DNA from: a virus
Virus record (IMG/VR): IMGVR_UViG_3300027806_000086
Span: 1-37,301 of that record
DNA: 37,301 nt
Strand: one strand, 5' to 3'
The notes beneath the pieces were generated by a model. That model searched no databases. It saw nothing but the letters and a program-made list of their open reading frames with translations, and was not told where the DNA came from. The position numbers and the translations under genes were made by a program. Below are positions 1 to 7,455 of the stretch, piece by piece. Numbering within the stretch: position 1 is the first letter of the stretch; each line of letters opens with the position of its first letter.

Positions 1-742
1 AGACGTGCTCCGTGACCTTCTCGCGGCGCGCCGCCGGCGTCGCGGCGTCGACCTCGTAGGCCGCGGCGATCGTACCGAGGACGCCGCGCGTACACCCGGT
101 GAACGTCGTCGCCGTCTTTCCGGTGTACCGGATCACCTCGTCCCGGATCTTGACGTAGCCGACGGTCGCGTTGGCGGCGTCGGAGTACGTCGGGCCGTGA
201 AACACGGTCGTGAAGCCGGCCGTCGAGGATACGGTCACGGTGGTATCGGTCGCCGAGAGCGACTGCGCGAGCGTCGTCTCCGCGAGCTCGAAAATATCCT
301 TCTTGGCCGAGCGTTGGATATCGGCGCACGAGATCTGATATCGGCCCTTATCGTACTGCGCTTCGGTTACGCGCTGCGTGCCGACGAGTACGAAATCGGA
401 GAACGCGAGGCCCGCGTACCCGAGGAAGAACGCGACCTGCTTATCGCGAAGGCCGGACGCCGCGCCGAGCCGCGAGCGGATCTCGTCGGTAAGAGCACCG
501 CCGAGGTCGACGACGGAGAACGAGGCGGAGCCGATCTCGGAGCGGCCGTCGATCGGGTTTAGACGCTGCGAAATGATCGACGGCTCGAGGAGCGCGCCCT
601 CGATGACCGTACCCGAGAGGCCGGCGATACCGGCGTGGCTCGTGATCAGGACCGGCGTCGGGTATTCGATACGCACGACGAACCGCGGCTCCTTGATCGA
701 CGCGACGTTCGCCGCGTGGAAGGTTGCCGGATCGGTACGCAT
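1..742 (-). CDS. Tail tip/host-specificity protein, N-terminal part (cut by window edge)
   Basis: This is the 5' part (247 codons) of a virion tail-tip gene that runs off the left edge with no stop. The ATG at 742-740 overlaps the TGA of the upstream tail gene (TGATG). The first ~130 residues look like a beta-rich tail protein domain. Residues ~170-235 hold the turn-rich pattern 'IRDEVIRYTG...GCTRGVLGT', which is typical of tail-tip proteins in long-tailed phages of Proteobacteria. It follows the tape measure and a minor tail gene, where tip proteins normally lie. The reading frame continues exactly into the minus-strand frame open at the right edge (base 37301), so this and the 32032-37301 gene are probably one protein. 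In this class a hub domain usually comes next, and it is not visible here. Confidence 0.75.
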   Translation of the reverse strand, partial: MRTDPATFHAANVASIKEPRFVVRIEYPTPVLITSHAGIAGLSGTVIEGALLEPSIISQRLNPIDGRSEIGSASFSVVDLGGALTDEIRSRLGAASGLRDKQVAFFLGYAGLAFSDFVLVGTQRVTEAQYDKGRYQISCADIQRSAKKDIFELAETTLAQSLSATDTTVTVSSTAGFTTVFHGPTYSDAANATVGYVKIRDEVIRYTGKTATTFTGCTRGVLGTIAAAYEVDAATPAARREKVTEHV

Positions 743-1164
743 CAGACTTCCTCGAGGTCGAAGGCGACGCGCATCGCGTCGTCGTTCGGAGTCGCGCCGG
801 TGCCGTCGAGGCGCTCGAACGTATACGCCGCGGCGACTCGCCGCACCGTGTACGTCGTCCCCATCGCGGCGATCGTGCCGTAAGGCGAGAACGTGAACGA
901 CTCGCCCGCCTCGACCGAGTGCAGGAACTCCGCGAGCGCGGCCCGCTCGGTCGAGTCAAGGACGAGCGCGGTCGCGGCCCACCCGGTCTTGCCGAAGTAA
1001 TAGAGCGTCTCGGTCTTATCCGAGAGCGACCGCTGCGTCTCCGAGCCGACCTTCCGAGAAACGGTCAGACCGCCCTCGACGATGCGGAGGTCGAGCGAGT
1101 AGGAGGCGCCCGCGGTATGCCCGGCGATTAGGCTGCGCTTCGCGGTATAGGTTACTGCGGCCAC
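742..1164 (-). CDS. Minor tail protein (tail tip region)
   Basis: This 140-residue protein lies between the tape measure and the tail-tip gene. It starts at GTG 1164, one base after the tape-measure stop (TGACGTG), and ends in a TGATG overlap with the next gene. The sequence is beta-rich, with a central 'YYFGKTGWAATALVLD' segment and an acidic C-terminus. It has no signal peptide or membrane segment. By position it should be a distal-tail or minor tail protein that links the tube to the tip complex. I do not recognise a specific family motif, so the call rests on synteny and composition. Confidence 0.65.
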   Translation of the reverse strand: MAAVTYTAKRSLIAGHTAGASYSLDLRIVEGGLTVSRKVGSETQRSLSDKTETLYYFGKTGWAATALVLDSTERAALAEFLHSVEAGESFTFSPYGTIAAMGTTYTVRRVAAAYTFERLDGTGATPNDDAMRVAFDLEEV

Positions 1165-1165
1165 G

Positions 1166-2965
1166 TCAGCCTCCGGCGATCAGGCCAGCCTGCCGGCTGT
1201 TCCCGTTGATGAAAACGACGTCGCGGTTGTTGATCGCCTCCGAGAGTTGGTCGATCAGCCAGTCCGCGGTTTCGCGCGACGAAAAGAGATTGCCGTTGAT
1301 GACGACCTGCGCGATCCGCGACTGCGGCTCGAGCGCCTGCTGCGCGTTACCGACCGGCGCGGCCGGCCCGGCCGCCGCTCCGCTACCGCCGAGGCCGGAA
1401 GAGGTCACGCTCGCGGAACCGCCCGGAACCGTGCTGCGGATTTTCGCGACCTGAATCGCGCCCGCAAGCGCGACCTTCGCGGCGGCGCCGAGGTTCGCCG
1501 GGAACGGGAGCGAGCGCAGCGCCTTCGTGACGCCTTCGGCCGTGTTGATCACCGCGTTGGCGATCGCGAACGCTTGCTGAACCTTAAACAGCTTCGTGTT
1601 CTGCCCGGCAAGACTCGTGAAGAGTTCGCCCGCAAGGTCCATGATCGACTGATTTTTGATCGCCTCGAAGTCGAGTTGCTGCAACCCGAATGCGCGCGCG
1701 ATATCGGCGCGGAAGTATTCGAGATCGGACGCGACCTGAATCCGCTGCGCCGCGCTCGTCATGTCGATGTTCGCGAGGATCGCCGCGTGATCGAGAGCGA
1801 GCGTCTCGAGGTTCGCGAAGTGCAGCGCGGTGAGGTCGTACTCGCGCTTGAAGTTCTTTTCCCGCTCGAGCTGGTCGCGCTCGCGGATTTCCGCCGGCGT
1901 AAGCGCCCGCTCGCCGGCCTTGCCGCCGGCCTTGCCGCCGCTGAAGTTCGGGACCTGCGGCTCGGGAATGTCGAACGGCACGTCGATTATTCCGCTACCA
2001 CCGACCGCGGCCGACACGCTTCCGCGCATACGGTCTATCTCGACCGTAACCGAGCGGATCGCCTGCTCGATCGCGCGAGGACCTAGAACGATGCCTTGCC
2101 CTTCGATATAACCGAAGTTGAAAAAGAAAGGCAGCGTGTTCCGCGTCTCTTGTAGGATTTCGAGTTTGCGCTGTAGGCGCTCGAGTTCGCCGCCGCCGCC
2201 TGTGAGCAGGCGAATTGATCTAATCCACTCGTTAGTGTCGCGTATCATCGGCACCAGAATGACCGCGGCGAGGGCGGTCAATTCTATTGCGGTGTTTTTT
2301 GCGCCAGTCGCCAAAACGTCGAGTTGATCGCCAAGAGCATCAACATTGGCTATCGCCTGCGCCGAAACCGGCCCGCCTATAGACGAAAGTTGAGCGGCGA
2401 TCTCGTCGCTATTTTCGCCTACTGCTATCAGCGTCGGGATGAGCTCCGCGCCGGAGCGGCCGAACAGGGCCATAGCGGCCGTCGTGCGCTCGGCCGGGTC
2501 CTCGATCGCCGCGATCTTCTGCGCGATCGCCTCGAACTGCTTATCCGGCGAGAGCGCAAGAACCTGCTGCGCCGAGAGACCGAGCCGGTCGAGCGCGGCG
2601 ACCGCTTCCTTGCCGCCCTCTTCGGCGCCGACGAGCGCCTTTTGCATCCGCGCGACCGCGCCGGAGACGCCCTCGAGCGAACCGCCGGAGAGCGTCGCCG
2701 CGAACTGTAGCCGCTGCAACGCGTCGATCGAGAGCCCGGTCTTGACCGCCGTATCGTTGAGCGCCGACGCAGCCTGTAGCGCCTGCGTGATAACGGCCGC
2801 CATCGAGAACGTCGCGACGATCCCGCCGAGATGCTTAAAGGCGCCGGAAAGAGCGGACACGCCGCCGTCGGTTTCCTTCAGCTTGCCCTTGACGCGATCG
2901 AGCTCGGAGCGCATCTGCGCCGAGTCCGCCGCCATCTTGACGACGAGTGTGCCGATGTCAGCCAT
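1166..2965 (-). CDS. Tail length tape measure protein
   Basis: This 599-residue protein is the longest of the tail-morphogenesis block and sits directly after the frameshifted chaperone genes, the standard tape-measure position. It begins 'MADIGTLVVKMAADSAQMRS', a common tape-measure N-terminus, and is Ala-rich and largely helical. A hydrophobic stretch near residues 225-245 (around 'LTALAAVILVPMIRD') and Gly/Ala-rich segments near 480-550 fit membrane-interacting parts. It serves as the ruler for tail assembly and passes into the host envelope on DNA ejection. At about 0.15 nm per residue (general rule) a tail of roughly 90 nm is implied. Its ATG overlaps the end of the chaperone extension by 8 bases. 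The DNA around 2100-2420 is visibly less GC-rich than the flanks. Confidence 0.92.
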   Translation of the reverse strand: MADIGTLVVKMAADSAQMRSELDRVKGKLKETDGGVSALSGAFKHLGGIVATFSMAAVITQALQAASALNDTAVKTGLSIDALQRLQFAATLSGGSLEGVSGAVARMQKALVGAEEGGKEAVAALDRLGLSAQQVLALSPDKQFEAIAQKIAAIEDPAERTTAAMALFGRSGAELIPTLIAVGENSDEIAAQLSSIGGPVSAQAIANVDALGDQLDVLATGAKNTAIELTALAAVILVPMIRDTNEWIRSIRLLTGGGGELERLQRKLEILQETRNTLPFFFNFGYIEGQGIVLGPRAIEQAIRSVTVEIDRMRGSVSAAVGGSGIIDVPFDIPEPQVPNFSGGKAGGKAGERALTPAEIRERDQLEREKNFKREYDLTALHFANLETLALDHAAILANIDMTSAAQRIQVASDLEYFRADIARAFGLQQLDFEAIKNQSIMDLAGELFTSLAGQNTKLFKVQQAFAIANAVINTAEGVTKALRSLPFPANLGAAAKVALAGAIQVAKIRSTVPGGSASVTSSGLGGSGAAAGPAAPVGNAQQALEPQSRIAQVVINGNLFSSRETADWLIDQLSEAINNRDVVFINGNSRQAGLIAGG

Positions 2966-3631
2966 TAGGTTTCCCCACCATCGCGGCGAGGACGCGCCGC
3001 ATATCGTCGACCGGCTGCCCGCGCTCCGGTTCGACCTTCCGCTGTGGTACGAAATCCTCGACGCGCCACGCCTTACCGTTCCGCTTGGCGCCGGCCGCGT
3101 TCGCGACCGTCGAGGCGATCATCCCCATCCGCCAGTTTTCCATCTCGTAGCCCCACGGCTCGAGCGAGAAGAAGGCGCCCCAGTGGGTAAACTCGGCGGA
3201 GCTCATCCGCTCTTGGAGCTCCGCGACCGGGATGCCGAACTGAGCCGCGAGCCGGAACCAGAGCAGGAGCTCCGGCTCGCAGGTCAGTTTTTTGCGGCCG
3301 CCTCCGCCGCCTCGGCGGTCAGGCCCGACGCCTCGATCACGGCGCGCGCGATCTCCGAGACCGCGGCGCCGTCGAGCTTGGCGACCTCCGCCTCGTCGTC
3401 GAAGAGTCGCGCGCCGTCGGCGTCGCAGAGCCCGAGGAACGCGACCTTGTAGTCCGAGAGCGGCTCGCCGCCGGCGGTAGCGTCGGCGGCCCACCTCTGC
3501 AACTGGACGCGTTCCGCGCCGGAGAGTCCGCGGACGAAGAGCGCGACGCCGGCGACGGTCAGAGACCGGACGGTTGCCCGGGCGAGACCTTCGCTGATTT
3601 GCGCCTTCAGCAGATCGCGGGACGCCGGCAT
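2958..3631 (-). CDS. Tail assembly chaperone, frameshifted long form (gpG-gpT type)
   Basis: This is the predicted -1 frameshift product of the chaperone gene that starts at ATG 3631. Translation of the first frame to AAC at 3289-3287, a slip back by one base, and reading on from CTG at 3287 gives about 224 residues. The second part (2958-3287, 109 residues) has the pattern 'ELLLWFRLAAQFGIPVAELQ', then 'MSSAEFTHWGAFFSLEPWGY', typical of phage gpT-like/DUF4035 chaperones. That frame has no start codon or ribosome binding site close to its 5' end, so it is best expressed by frameshifting. The long form normally bridges the tape measure and the tube protein in minor amounts. Confidence 0.85.
3284..3631 (-). 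CDS. Tail assembly chaperone, short form (gpG type)
   Basis: This 115-residue protein lies between the tail tube and tape-measure genes. ATG 3631 overlaps the tube stop (TAATG). It begins 'MPASRDLLKAQISEGLA', contains 'LSDYKVAFLGLCDADGARLF', and ends in a helical Ala/Glu segment '...AEAAAKN'. Size, acidity and position match gpG-type chaperones, which coat the tape measure before tube polymerisation. Its last codons GCA AAA AAC TGA carry the slippery site, so most ribosomes stop here and a minority continue into the long form. Confidence 0.85.
   Translation of the reverse strand: MPASRDLLKAQISEGLARATVRSLTVAGVALFVRGLSGAERVQLQRWAADATAGGEPLSDYKVAFLGLCDADGARLFDDEAEVAKLDGAAVSEIARAVIEASGLTAEAAEAAAKN
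3287..3293 (-). promoter_or_regulatory. Programmed -1 ribosomal frameshift site (A AAA AAC)
   Basis: On the minus strand the sequence is GCAAAAAACTGA, read in the chaperone frame as GCA AAA AAC TGA. The heptamer A AAA AAC fits X XXY YYZ exactly, and the zero-frame stop follows it directly. The -1 frame is open for a further 109 residues of gpT-like sequence. This is the conserved arrangement of long-tailed phages. I have not modelled a downstream stimulatory structure. Confidence 0.85.
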
Positions 3632-4056
3632 TACGGAGTCCTCGTCGGGAGCGCGGTCAGCTCGAGCGTCGCGTTGACGACGAGCTCGCCGCCTTCCGCC
3701 GTGAGCGTGTCGATCTCGAACTTGGTGAAGAAGCCGCGGACCTGCACCTGATACGCGCCCGGGTCGGGCATAACGATGCGGTAGTTGTGCTGCGTGCCGG
3801 CGAGCAGGCGGGTGATCATCGCCTCGTGCGAGGTCTCGGCCGGGTCCCAGAGGAGTTTCATCTCGACGGACTGCGGATCGTGCGGACCGACCATGCGCTC
3901 GGGATACGCGGAGCCGAGGACGTAGGCGTCGACCATCTTGCGGGCGTAGCCGGACCACTTGATCTCCTGCACCTGCGCGACCGTGGCGAAAACCTCGTTG
4001 GACGTCGCGCCGTCGCCGGCCGAGAACACGACGCCGGAAGTGATGTATGCGGGCAT
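3631..4056 (-). CDS. Major tail tube protein
   Basis: This 141-residue protein precedes the chaperone pair and follows the tail-completion gene, the standard place for the siphovirus tail tube. It starts 'MPAYITSGVVFSAGD' and has a beta-rich core with 'WSGYARKMVDAYVLGSAYPE' and a C-terminal 'VVNATLELTALPT', consistent with a tube-fold protein that stacks as hexamers. I chose ATG 4056 because GGAG lies about ten bases upstream. An in-frame TTG at 4071 would add five residues but would itself overlap that GGAG. A hairpin with a T-run sits just upstream and may set its expression apart from the connector genes. Confidence 0.82.
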   Translation of the reverse strand: MPAYITSGVVFSAGDGATSNEVFATVAQVQEIKWSGYARKMVDAYVLGSAYPERMVGPHDPQSVEMKLLWDPAETSHEAMITRLLAGTQHNYRIVMPDPGAYQVQVRGFFTKFEIDTLTAEGGELVVNATLELTALPTRTP

Positions 4057-4067
4057 TTTCTTGATCT

Positions 4068-4094
4068 CCAAAAAGAGGCCGCCCGAGAGCGGCC
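4068..4094 (-). terminator. Hairpin with T-tract upstream of tail tube gene
   Basis: Read on the minus strand, GGCCGC (4094-4089), a six-base loop and GCGGCC (4082-4077) are followed by TCTTTTT. This is a compact rho-independent terminator shape lying inside the late operon. It would have to be leaky or read through by antiterminated polymerase, and could also be an RNA processing or stability element. Confidence 0.6.
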
Positions 4095-4123
4095 GAGGTT
4101 ACAACGCGCCCGGGGGTGGGCGA

Positions 4124-4510
4124 TTAGCGGAACACGAACTCGAAGTCTTTGACGACTACGCGGAGCGTCCGGTCGCCTTGCGCGTCCGCCTGCTCCTGAC
4201 GCTGCGTAAGCCGCGCCTGCAGAACCGTGACGCCCGAGATCGACCCGGACCATCCATCGATGCCGGCGACGATTGCGTCAGCTACGGGCGCGACCTGCGC
4301 CATCGTCTCGCCGACGGTCTCGATCCGGAGAATCGCGCGCTGTAGCGTCGCGACGTTCCCGAGCACCCGCGCCATGCCGGCGCCCGCGGTACGCGAGACG
4401 GCGACCGCCGGGAGCGTCGGTTCCTGCACGATGACCTCGCGGTATACGCGCTGCCCCGCGCCGGTCGCGAGCGCCTTAACGCGCGCGATGACTGCGTTTT
4501 CGATACTCAC
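4124..4510 (-). CDS. Tail completion protein (DUF3168-like)
   Basis: This 128-residue protein starts at GTG 4510, overlapping the preceding stop (GTGA), and begins 'MSIENAVIARVKALA' (GTG read as Met). The central 'VREVIVQEPTLPAVAVSR'-like segment (actual text begins YREVIVQEPTLP) and the C-terminal 'LRVVVKDFEFVFR' are typical of DUF3168-type head-tail joining or tail-completion proteins, which end with a beta strand. It sits between the HK97 gp10-like gene and the tube gene, exactly as in HK97-type morphogenesis modules. It is expected to terminate the tail tube at the head-proximal end. No oddities other than the hairpin that follows it. Confidence 0.75.
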   Translation of the reverse strand: MSIENAVIARVKALATGAGQRVYREVIVQEPTLPAVAVSRTAGAGMARVLGNVATLQRAILRIETVGETMAQVAPVADAIVAGIDGWSGSISGVTVLQARLTQRQEQADAQGDRTLRVVVKDFEFVFR

Positions 4511-5028
4511 GGGTCGACCGTCCTCTCGGTGTCGGTTCCGCGCTGCGCCGCCCGGCGCGCGATACGGTCGAGCCCGAGCGCGAGGATGCGCTTGAACTCC
4601 GGCACGATGCCCGTCCGGGTCGCGTTCCACGCCGGCTCGAACCACGGCCGGCCGGCGACCTTGCGCCCGGACCGCCCGCGGGTCGTGAACCCGTACTCGA
4701 CCAGGTGGCCGTAGAAGATGCCCCGACGCCGGCGCGTGTAGTAAACGTTATGCAGCGCCACGCCTTTCCGGTCCTTCTGCTTCGGACCGACCTGCACCTC
4801 CACCGCGTTCGTCCCGCGCGGCGTGACGGTGACGATCCGCACCGACTCTCCGAGCGCGCCCGAGCGGCCCTGCACCCGCGCGTTATTCGACGCGGCGCGG
4901 CGGAGCGGGATCAGGGAGCGGCGGGTCGCGCGGGTCAGGAGGCGCTTGCCGGCGAGCGCGTCGAGCTCGAGCAGACGCGCCTCGAGTTCTTTCAACCCCT
5001 CGACGTTGATATCGGCGACGACCGGCAT
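4507..5028 (-). CDS. HK97 gp10-like head-tail joining protein
   Basis: This 173-residue protein starts at ATG 5028, which overlaps the TAA of the head-closure gene (TAATG). It begins 'MPVVADINVEGLKELEARLL', then has a basic helix 'RRSLIPLRRAASNNARVQG' and 'GHLVEYGFTTRGRSG...RPWFEPAW'. The 'VEYG' and 'RPWFEPAW' landmarks are characteristic of the HK97 gp10 family, found between head closure and tail completion proteins. It helps join the tail to the completed head. Confidence 0.85.
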   Translation of the reverse strand: MPVVADINVEGLKELEARLLELDALAGKRLLTRATRRSLIPLRRAASNNARVQGRSGALGESVRIVTVTPRGTNAVEVQVGPKQKDRKGVALHNVYYTRRRRGIFYGHLVEYGFTTRGRSGRKVAGRPWFEPAWNATRTGIVPEFKRILALGLDRIARRAAQRGTDTERTVDP

Positions 5029-5354
5029 TAGCCGAACCTCTCGAGCGTAAGGAGTTGCAGTTCGACGTTTTCCGAGTCGCGGTCGACGATCTGCTTGATA
5101 TCGAAGAGGCGCGACCCGTACCGGATGCGGTCTTTCGGCGTCAGCGTCACGCCCGGGATACCGCGCAGGACGATCCGCGTCGAGACGTCCGCCTGAACGT
5201 GCGCGGCGGCGACGTACTCGCGGCCCGAGAGCGGCTCGACCGAGGCCCAGACCGTCGCGAGCGCGACCCACGTCGGGACCTGATCGCCATACGCGTCGGT
5301 TCCGTCGGTCGCGCGCTCGACGACGACCCGGTGTCGCAGTCGGCCGGCGCGCAT
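5028..5354 (-). CDS. Head closure protein (phage head-tail joining family)
   Basis: This 108-residue protein begins 'MRAGRLRHRVVVERATDGTD' and has 'WASVEPLSGREYVAA', 'RIVLRGIPGVTLTPKDRIRY' and 'LFDIKQIVDRDSENVELQLL'. This order (hydrophobic RHR start, 'V.P.sGrE', 'D.i.y..r.fdI..v.d..') is diagnostic of the SPP1 gp16/HK97-type head-closure fold. It seals the portal-connector channel after packaging. It lies directly downstream of the connector gene, overlapping by one base, and is overlapped in turn by the gp10-like gene. Confidence 0.88.
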   Translation of the reverse strand: MRAGRLRHRVVVERATDGTDAYGDQVPTWVALATVWASVEPLSGREYVAAAHVQADVSTRIVLRGIPGVTLTPKDRIRYGSRLFDIKQIVDRDSENVELQLLTLERFG

Positions 5355-5932
5355 CAGAGGTGACGCCGATACGGAGCGAGCAGCGCGTCGACCGCGAACG
5401 GCAGTTCGTTGACGATCGTGCCGGTGACGGCGAGTTCGCGGTGCTCGTAGAAGTGACCGACGAGCAGACGGAGCGCCTGCATGATCGGCTGCGGCACGAG
5501 TTCCGGGCCGCCATAGCCGGCGACGAACTCGACCTCGACCGCGGCGAAACGGTCGGAGACGGTCGGCCAGCGGTAGCCGTCGCGCGGACGGAGCCGCGGC
5601 GGCGAGGTGTTAAGGTCGGCCTCCCACTCGAGAGACGACCACGTGACGAGCGTGCCGGCGTCGTTCCGATACCGGACCGCGGCGATCGACTGCACCGGGT
5701 CGCGCGGCAGCGTGATGATCTCGCCCGGCGGGAAGTCGTCGAGCGTCATCGTGAAGCCGGTCGTACAGAGCGCGAGGCCGCACGTCGTCTCGACGTGCTG
5801 ACGCGCCGCGAGGATGAGGCCGGCGATCACGCCGTCCTCGTCGAAGTGATCGACGCGCATATGCGCGCGCGCCTCGGCGATCGAGAGCGGCTCGGCCGTC
5901 GGCGGCGTGGTGACGCGGATCGAGGACTTCAT
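5354..5932 (-). CDS. Head-tail connector protein (HK97 gp6 / phiE125 gp8-like)
   Basis: This 192-residue protein has an N-terminal 'PLSIAEARAHMRVDHFDEDG...ILAARQHVETTCGLAL' helical segment, the hallmark of the gp6/gp8-like connector family. A beta-rich half with 'ITLPRDPVQSIAAVRYRND' and a C-terminal helical hairpin 'IMQALRLLVGHFYEHRE' follow. It forms a ring beneath the portal. ATG 5932 makes a TGATG overlap with the stop of the preceding small gene; a GTG one codon upstream is possible. Gene order capsid, small protein, connector, closure, gp10 is the classical HK97-type module. Confidence 0.9.
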   Translation of the reverse strand: MKSSIRVTTPPTAEPLSIAEARAHMRVDHFDEDGVIAGLILAARQHVETTCGLALCTTGFTMTLDDFPPGEIITLPRDPVQSIAAVRYRNDAGTLVTWSSLEWEADLNTSPPRLRPRDGYRWPTVSDRFAAVEVEFVAGYGGPELVPQPIMQALRLLVGHFYEHRELAVTGTIVNELPFAVDALLAPYRRHL

Positions 5933-6135
5933 CACTTATTCTCGGGCGCGGCCTTGCGCGCCTTGTTCGCCGGCGGCTTGGCCGCCTTCGCGCCGTCGGC
6001 GGGCGCGGCCCAGCCCTCGGCGATCGCGAGCTCGGCGCACTCGTTCGAGACGTCGACCGTCGCGCCGGCCTCGTAGTGCACCACGTCGGTGCCACCGTAG
6101 GCGTAGGCGAACGACTTGAGGATTTGCACCTGCAT
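5932..6135 (-). CDS. Small capsid-adjacent phage protein
   Basis: This 67-residue protein sits between the capsid and connector genes. It begins 'MQVQILKSFAYAYGGTDVVH', continues with an acidic middle, 'CAELAIAEGWAAPADG', and ends in a Lys/Ala-rich tail. Small proteins with a 'YG..V..Y..G..v.v....a..ai..G.A' pattern are common at this site in HK97-type modules. Role unknown; a connector accessory or decoration is possible. A GAGG ribosome site precedes ATG 6135, and a strong hairpin lies between it and the capsid gene. Confidence 0.7.
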   Translation of the reverse strand: MQVQILKSFAYAYGGTDVVHYEAGATVDVSNECAELAIAEGWAAPADGAKAAKPPANKARKAAPENK

Positions 6136-6146
6136 AAGAACCTCGA

Positions 6147-6182
6147 GGAAAAGAGAGAGGGGCGGCCCTTTCGAGCCGCCCC
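6147..6182 (-). terminator. Hairpin/T-tract after capsid gene
   Basis: On the minus strand GGGGCGGC (6182-6175), an eight-base loop and GCCGCCCC (6166-6159) are followed by TCTCTCTTTTCC. It lies 25 bases after the capsid stop. A partial terminator here would raise capsid mRNA relative to the downstream connector and tail genes, a common strategy, unless late transcription is antiterminated. Confidence 0.7.
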
Positions 6183-6206
6183 CCCTCCGCGATCGGACTT
6201 ATCCGA

Positions 6207-7415
6207 TCAGGTGGTCGCGAAGCGCACGACCTTGATGGCCTCCGAGTCGAGCAGCATGCCGCCCACGCGCTTCGTCGTGTAGAACGAAACGTAGGGCTTG
6301 CTCGAGTACGGGTCGCGGAGCGTCCGCACGCCGACGCGATCGACGATGCAGTACCCGGCGCGGAAGTTGCCGAACGCGATGGACAGGCTGTTCGCCGCCT
6401 TCGCGGGCATGTCCTCCGCCTCGTACACCGGGTAACCGAGCAGCGTGCTCGGCTGACCCGCGGCGAGACCCGGCTGCCAGAGGTACTGGCCGGTCGTGTC
6501 CTTGATGCCGCGGAGCTCGCCGAGGATCGCCTTGTTGGTCATCCACGCCGCGCCCGAGCGGAACCCGGCCTTGAGCTTGTAGACCGTGTTGACCAGCACG
6601 TCCGCCTTGTTCGACGCGGCGAAGTCGCCGGCGACGCCAGTCGGGATGTGCTCGAGGGTGGCATCCGCACGCGACGCGTCCGCGGTGGCCGCGGTCGAGT
6701 AGTTGAGGAAGCCGCGCGGCTTGTTCGTGCCGTCGCCGACGATGAACGCGTTACCCTCCTGACGCGCGAACTCGAGCGCCACGGACTCCGCGAGCCACTG
6801 CTCGACGTTGAAGAACACGTCGTCCAGCGACCACTGCGTCGCGCGCGGGTTGGCGTAGACCTCGCCCATCAGCGCCGCGCGCTCGGCGAGCGTCGGCGTG
6901 TTGGTCTCGGTCCGCGCCGCGGTCTCACCGACCCACCCGCTCGAGGTGCCGCGGAGGTCGATCAGCCGCTTGTAGTCGTTGGTCGAAACCGAGACCACGG
7001 TCGCGACCTGACGCACCGGCGAGATGTCGACGAGGCGCGCCTGCACCTCGCGGGCGATCTCTTCGGGCAGCGCGAAACCGCCGTCCGCGTTGACCGCGAG
7101 CTGCGTCGCCTTGCGCTCGATCTCGGCGAGGCCGGTCTCGACGCCCTTGCGCACGAACGCGTTGAACGCGCGCTTGTGCTCCGCCTTCGCCGGATCGACG
7201 TCGCCAGCACCGCCGACGGAGAGGCGACCGGCCTTGGTGGCCGCGGCCTCCGCGGCGGCCTTCGCGGCCTCGGCGGCCTCGATCGCCGCGTTGGCCTTCG
7301 AGAGCGCCTCGGCGCGCTCGGCGTCGGCGCGGCTCTTGTAGTCGCGGTCGACCGAGCGGAACTCGGCGACGGACTGGGCGAGCGCCTCGACGGCGCCCTT
7401 GATTTCGGTGGACAT
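6207..7415 (-). CDS. Major capsid protein, HK97 fold
   Basis: This 402-residue protein has an N-terminal Ala/Glu/Lys-rich coiled coil (residues ~1-65), matching the scaffolding delta domain that the protease removes in HK97-type heads. The mature shell domain then runs from roughly residue 100 onward: 'VSTNDYKRLIDLRGTSSGWV', 'QWSLDDVFFNVEQWLA', 'FIVGDGTNKPRGFLNY', 'LLGYPVYEAEDMP' and 'IAFGNFRAGYCIVDRVGVR'. The GDG..KP.G and 'G.P....e.mp' landmarks are typical of this capsid family. An AGGAG ribosome site precedes ATG 7415. It follows portal and protease genes and is followed by a terminator-like hairpin, consistent with high expression. Confidence 0.96.
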   Translation of the reverse strand: MSTEIKGAVEALAQSVAEFRSVDRDYKSRADAERAEALSKANAAIEAAEAAKAAAEAAATKAGRLSVGGAGDVDPAKAEHKRAFNAFVRKGVETGLAEIERKATQLAVNADGGFALPEEIAREVQARLVDISPVRQVATVVSVSTNDYKRLIDLRGTSSGWVGETAARTETNTPTLAERAALMGEVYANPRATQWSLDDVFFNVEQWLAESVALEFARQEGNAFIVGDGTNKPRGFLNYSTAATADASRADATLEHIPTGVAGDFAASNKADVLVNTVYKLKAGFRSGAAWMTNKAILGELRGIKDTTGQYLWQPGLAAGQPSTLLGYPVYEAEDMPAKAANSLSIAFGNFRAGYCIVDRVGVRTLRDPYSSKPYVSFYTTKRVGGMLLDSEAIKVVRFATT

Positions 7416-7455
7416 GACAGTACTCCTGAAAGGAATGGTGTTTAGGGTTGCGGCC

